Assembly: GCA_001898725.1 (NCBI GenBank) | Contig: MKUV01000073.1 | Coordinates: 1 to 35,748 of the forward strand | DNA length: 35,748 bases | Source of the DNA: Caedibacter sp. 37-49 | Lineage (GTDB): Bacteria > Pseudomonadota > Alphaproteobacteria > Caedimonadales > Caedimonadaceae | Reading direction: 5' to 3' | Shown here: one piece after another, positions 34,957 through 35,748 of the stretch | Layout: every line of letters starts with the position of its first letter | Position numbering within the stretch: position 1 is the first letter of the stretch | Program-made: the position numbers and the translations under genes | The notes under the pieces: model-generated | Databases searched by the model: none | What the model was told of the DNA's origin: nothing | What the model saw: the letters and a program-made list of their open reading frames with translations, nothing else

Positions 34957-34965
34957 TTATCCACA
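34957..34965 (+). promoter_or_regulatory. Perfect DnaA box
   Basis: TTATCCACA matches the DnaA consensus exactly. A weaker copy (ATTTCCACA, two mismatches) lies 12 bases upstream at 34945-34953. The sites are next to the mraZ promoter and to a very AT-rich stretch. Confidence 0.5.
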
Positions 34966-35118
34966 GCACAACCAATAAGAATTACAAAAATTTTTTAATT
35001 TAAAATCAATATATTAATTGTTAAAATGTGACCGAATTGACGCTATTTTAAGATTTTTTCTAAAAAAAATTCACAGGGATTGTAATGATCATTTAAAGAT
35101 TAAAATATTCACTAAATA

Positions 35119-35165
35119 TTAATCTTCGTTAATTTTTAGTTAAAAATTTATTAACAAATGGTTAA
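35119..35165. promoter_or_regulatory. Array of CtrA-like TTAA-N7-TTAA sites
   Basis: TTAA occurs at 35129, 35140, 35151 and 35162, each separated by exactly 7 bases, giving three overlapping matches to the CtrA box TTAA-N7-TTAA. A fifth TTAA at 35119 is one base off phase. CtrA is the alphaproteobacterial cell-cycle regulator. The region is AT-rich, so part of this may be chance, but the regular 11-base period is unusual. Confidence 0.45.
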
Positions 35166-35422
35166 TTATTAGATGGACAACGTTCTGTTAAAACGTTTTT
35201 TAAATATAAATATGGTCAAAATTGTAAAGTAATAGCTTTGCGCCTGCAAAGAAGTGATAAAATTTTACTTCTGCAACATAAGACTTTTTTAACAATATGT
35301 CTCTACTCTAACATTCTTTGGCCTTGCACAAAAGATGATGATAAGGTTAAAGCATTACCTTCTATGCTTGCTAAAGAGAATCTTCTTTCATCTATTTTTG
35401 CTTTTCTTTTATCATCTTCGTA
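35166..35422. other. Intergenic, no gene supported
   Basis: An open frame of 61 codons from a TTG at 35238 has no ribosome site and no recognisable features. Nothing else is evident apart from AT-rich DNA. Confidence 0.4.
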
Positions 35423-35641
35423 GAAGCGGGAATCCATCTACAACAGCGAAAAACTTCTCCAAGTTTTAAGTATCGTTGCTTCTTCACTCTTTCGCCGTGC
35501 CTTTCACACACGCTTATGACTTGAGAGCATCGTTCTCCCGATCTCATCCCCGCGAAAGTGGAGGTCTATTGCAGAAAGAGAAGAACTTTTCCAAGTTCCG
35601 CACCCATTTACTTCCATCCCTTTTCACACACTTGCTATAAA
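35423..35641. repeat. Two degenerate copies of an intergenic repeat
   Basis: Copy one starts GAAGCGGGAATCCATCTAC at 35423 and copy two GAAAGTGGAGGTCTATTGC at 35554. Both continue with ACTTCTCCAAGTT or ACTTTTCCAAGTT and later CCTTTCACACACGCTTATGA or CCTTTTCACACACTTGCTAT. They are about 131 bases apart, and the match fades between the blocks. The opening CCCGCGAAAG and GCGGGAATCC strings are typical of dispersed repeats in intracellular alphaproteobacteria. Confidence 0.55.
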
Positions 35642-35687
35642 CGCTAAGAACACTCTGACACCTAGTCATATCTTCAAGCTGCCTGAG

Positions 35688-35710
35688 ATCCTCAGTACAT
35701 GACTGAGGAT
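35688..35710. repeat. Palindromic repeat unit
   Basis: ATCCTCAGT (35688-35696) and ACTGAGGAT (35702-35710) form a perfect 9-bp stem around ACATG. Strings of the form GATCCTC...GAGGATGACG are common dispersed palindromes in genomes of this type. It could also fold as a terminator, but no T run follows directly. Confidence 0.55.
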
Positions 35711-35748
35711 GACGAAGAAATAGTTACCTAATTTTATTGTCATCAACC

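Noticed and set aside
35238-35423. Open frame of 61 codons at the right end
   Set aside because: TTG start, no ribosome site, no recognisable features, and it runs up to the repeat region.
1-35748. CRISPR arrays, tRNA or rRNA genes, insertion sequences
   Set aside because: No regularly spaced direct repeats of CRISPR size, no tRNA cloverleaf with GGTTCGAATCC-type arms and no transposase-like protein were seen. A tRNA scan was not possible, so a missed tRNA cannot be fully excluded.

Overview
The window comes from an AT-rich alphaproteobacterium. An obligately or facultatively intracellular member of the Holosporales/Caedibacter/Odyssella type fits best, but this placement is inferred from gene content and not from a search. 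The grounds are AT-rich intergenic DNA, an organophosphate-type transporter related to UhpC/GlpT, CtrA-like TTAA-N7-TTAA sites, alpha-type HemB and IHF proteins, several decaying genes, and dispersed repeats of the kind seen in endosymbiont genomes.

Left part (1-9.8 kb, plus strand): a short leucine-rich-repeat gene that is probably truncated, ihfA, a frameshifted remnant on the minus strand, ssb, gyrA, two exported proteins of unknown function, coaD, and a lipoprotein joining TPR repeats to a secretin domain. A 548-base gap then holds five hairpins, a minus-strand promoter and a minus-strand intrinsic terminator. It probably encodes an unrecognised structured RNA of about 265 nt.

Middle (10.3-16.6 kb): an organophosphate/phosphate antiporter (minus), hemB with a small overlapping lipoprotein gene (plus), and then the most unusual locus. 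This is a gene for an apparently exported or membrane-anchored protein carrying a textbook biotin-attachment domain (ESMKMEH). It lies tail to tail with a BirA that has a DNA-binding domain, and its promoter is overlapped by a palindrome resembling a BirA operator. No carboxylase subunit is present. A GNAT acetyltransferase pseudogene follows.

Right part (16.7-34.8 kb, minus strand): a complete, tightly packed division and cell wall (dcw) cluster in the order mraZ-rsmH-ftsL-ftsI-murE-murF-mraY-murD-ftsW-murG-murC-murB-ddl-ftsQ-ftsA-ftsZ, ending in a strong hairpin terminator. The genes cover UDP-MurNAc-pentapeptide and lipid II synthesis, septal transpeptidation and Z-ring assembly, so the organism should make peptidoglycan and divide with FtsZ. 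Upstream of mraZ lie a 10-bp-phased TGGGA repeat array (MraZ operator), a perfect DnaA box, an 11-bp-phased array of TTAA half sites (CtrA-like) and, at the window edge, two degenerate repeat copies plus a palindromic repeat.
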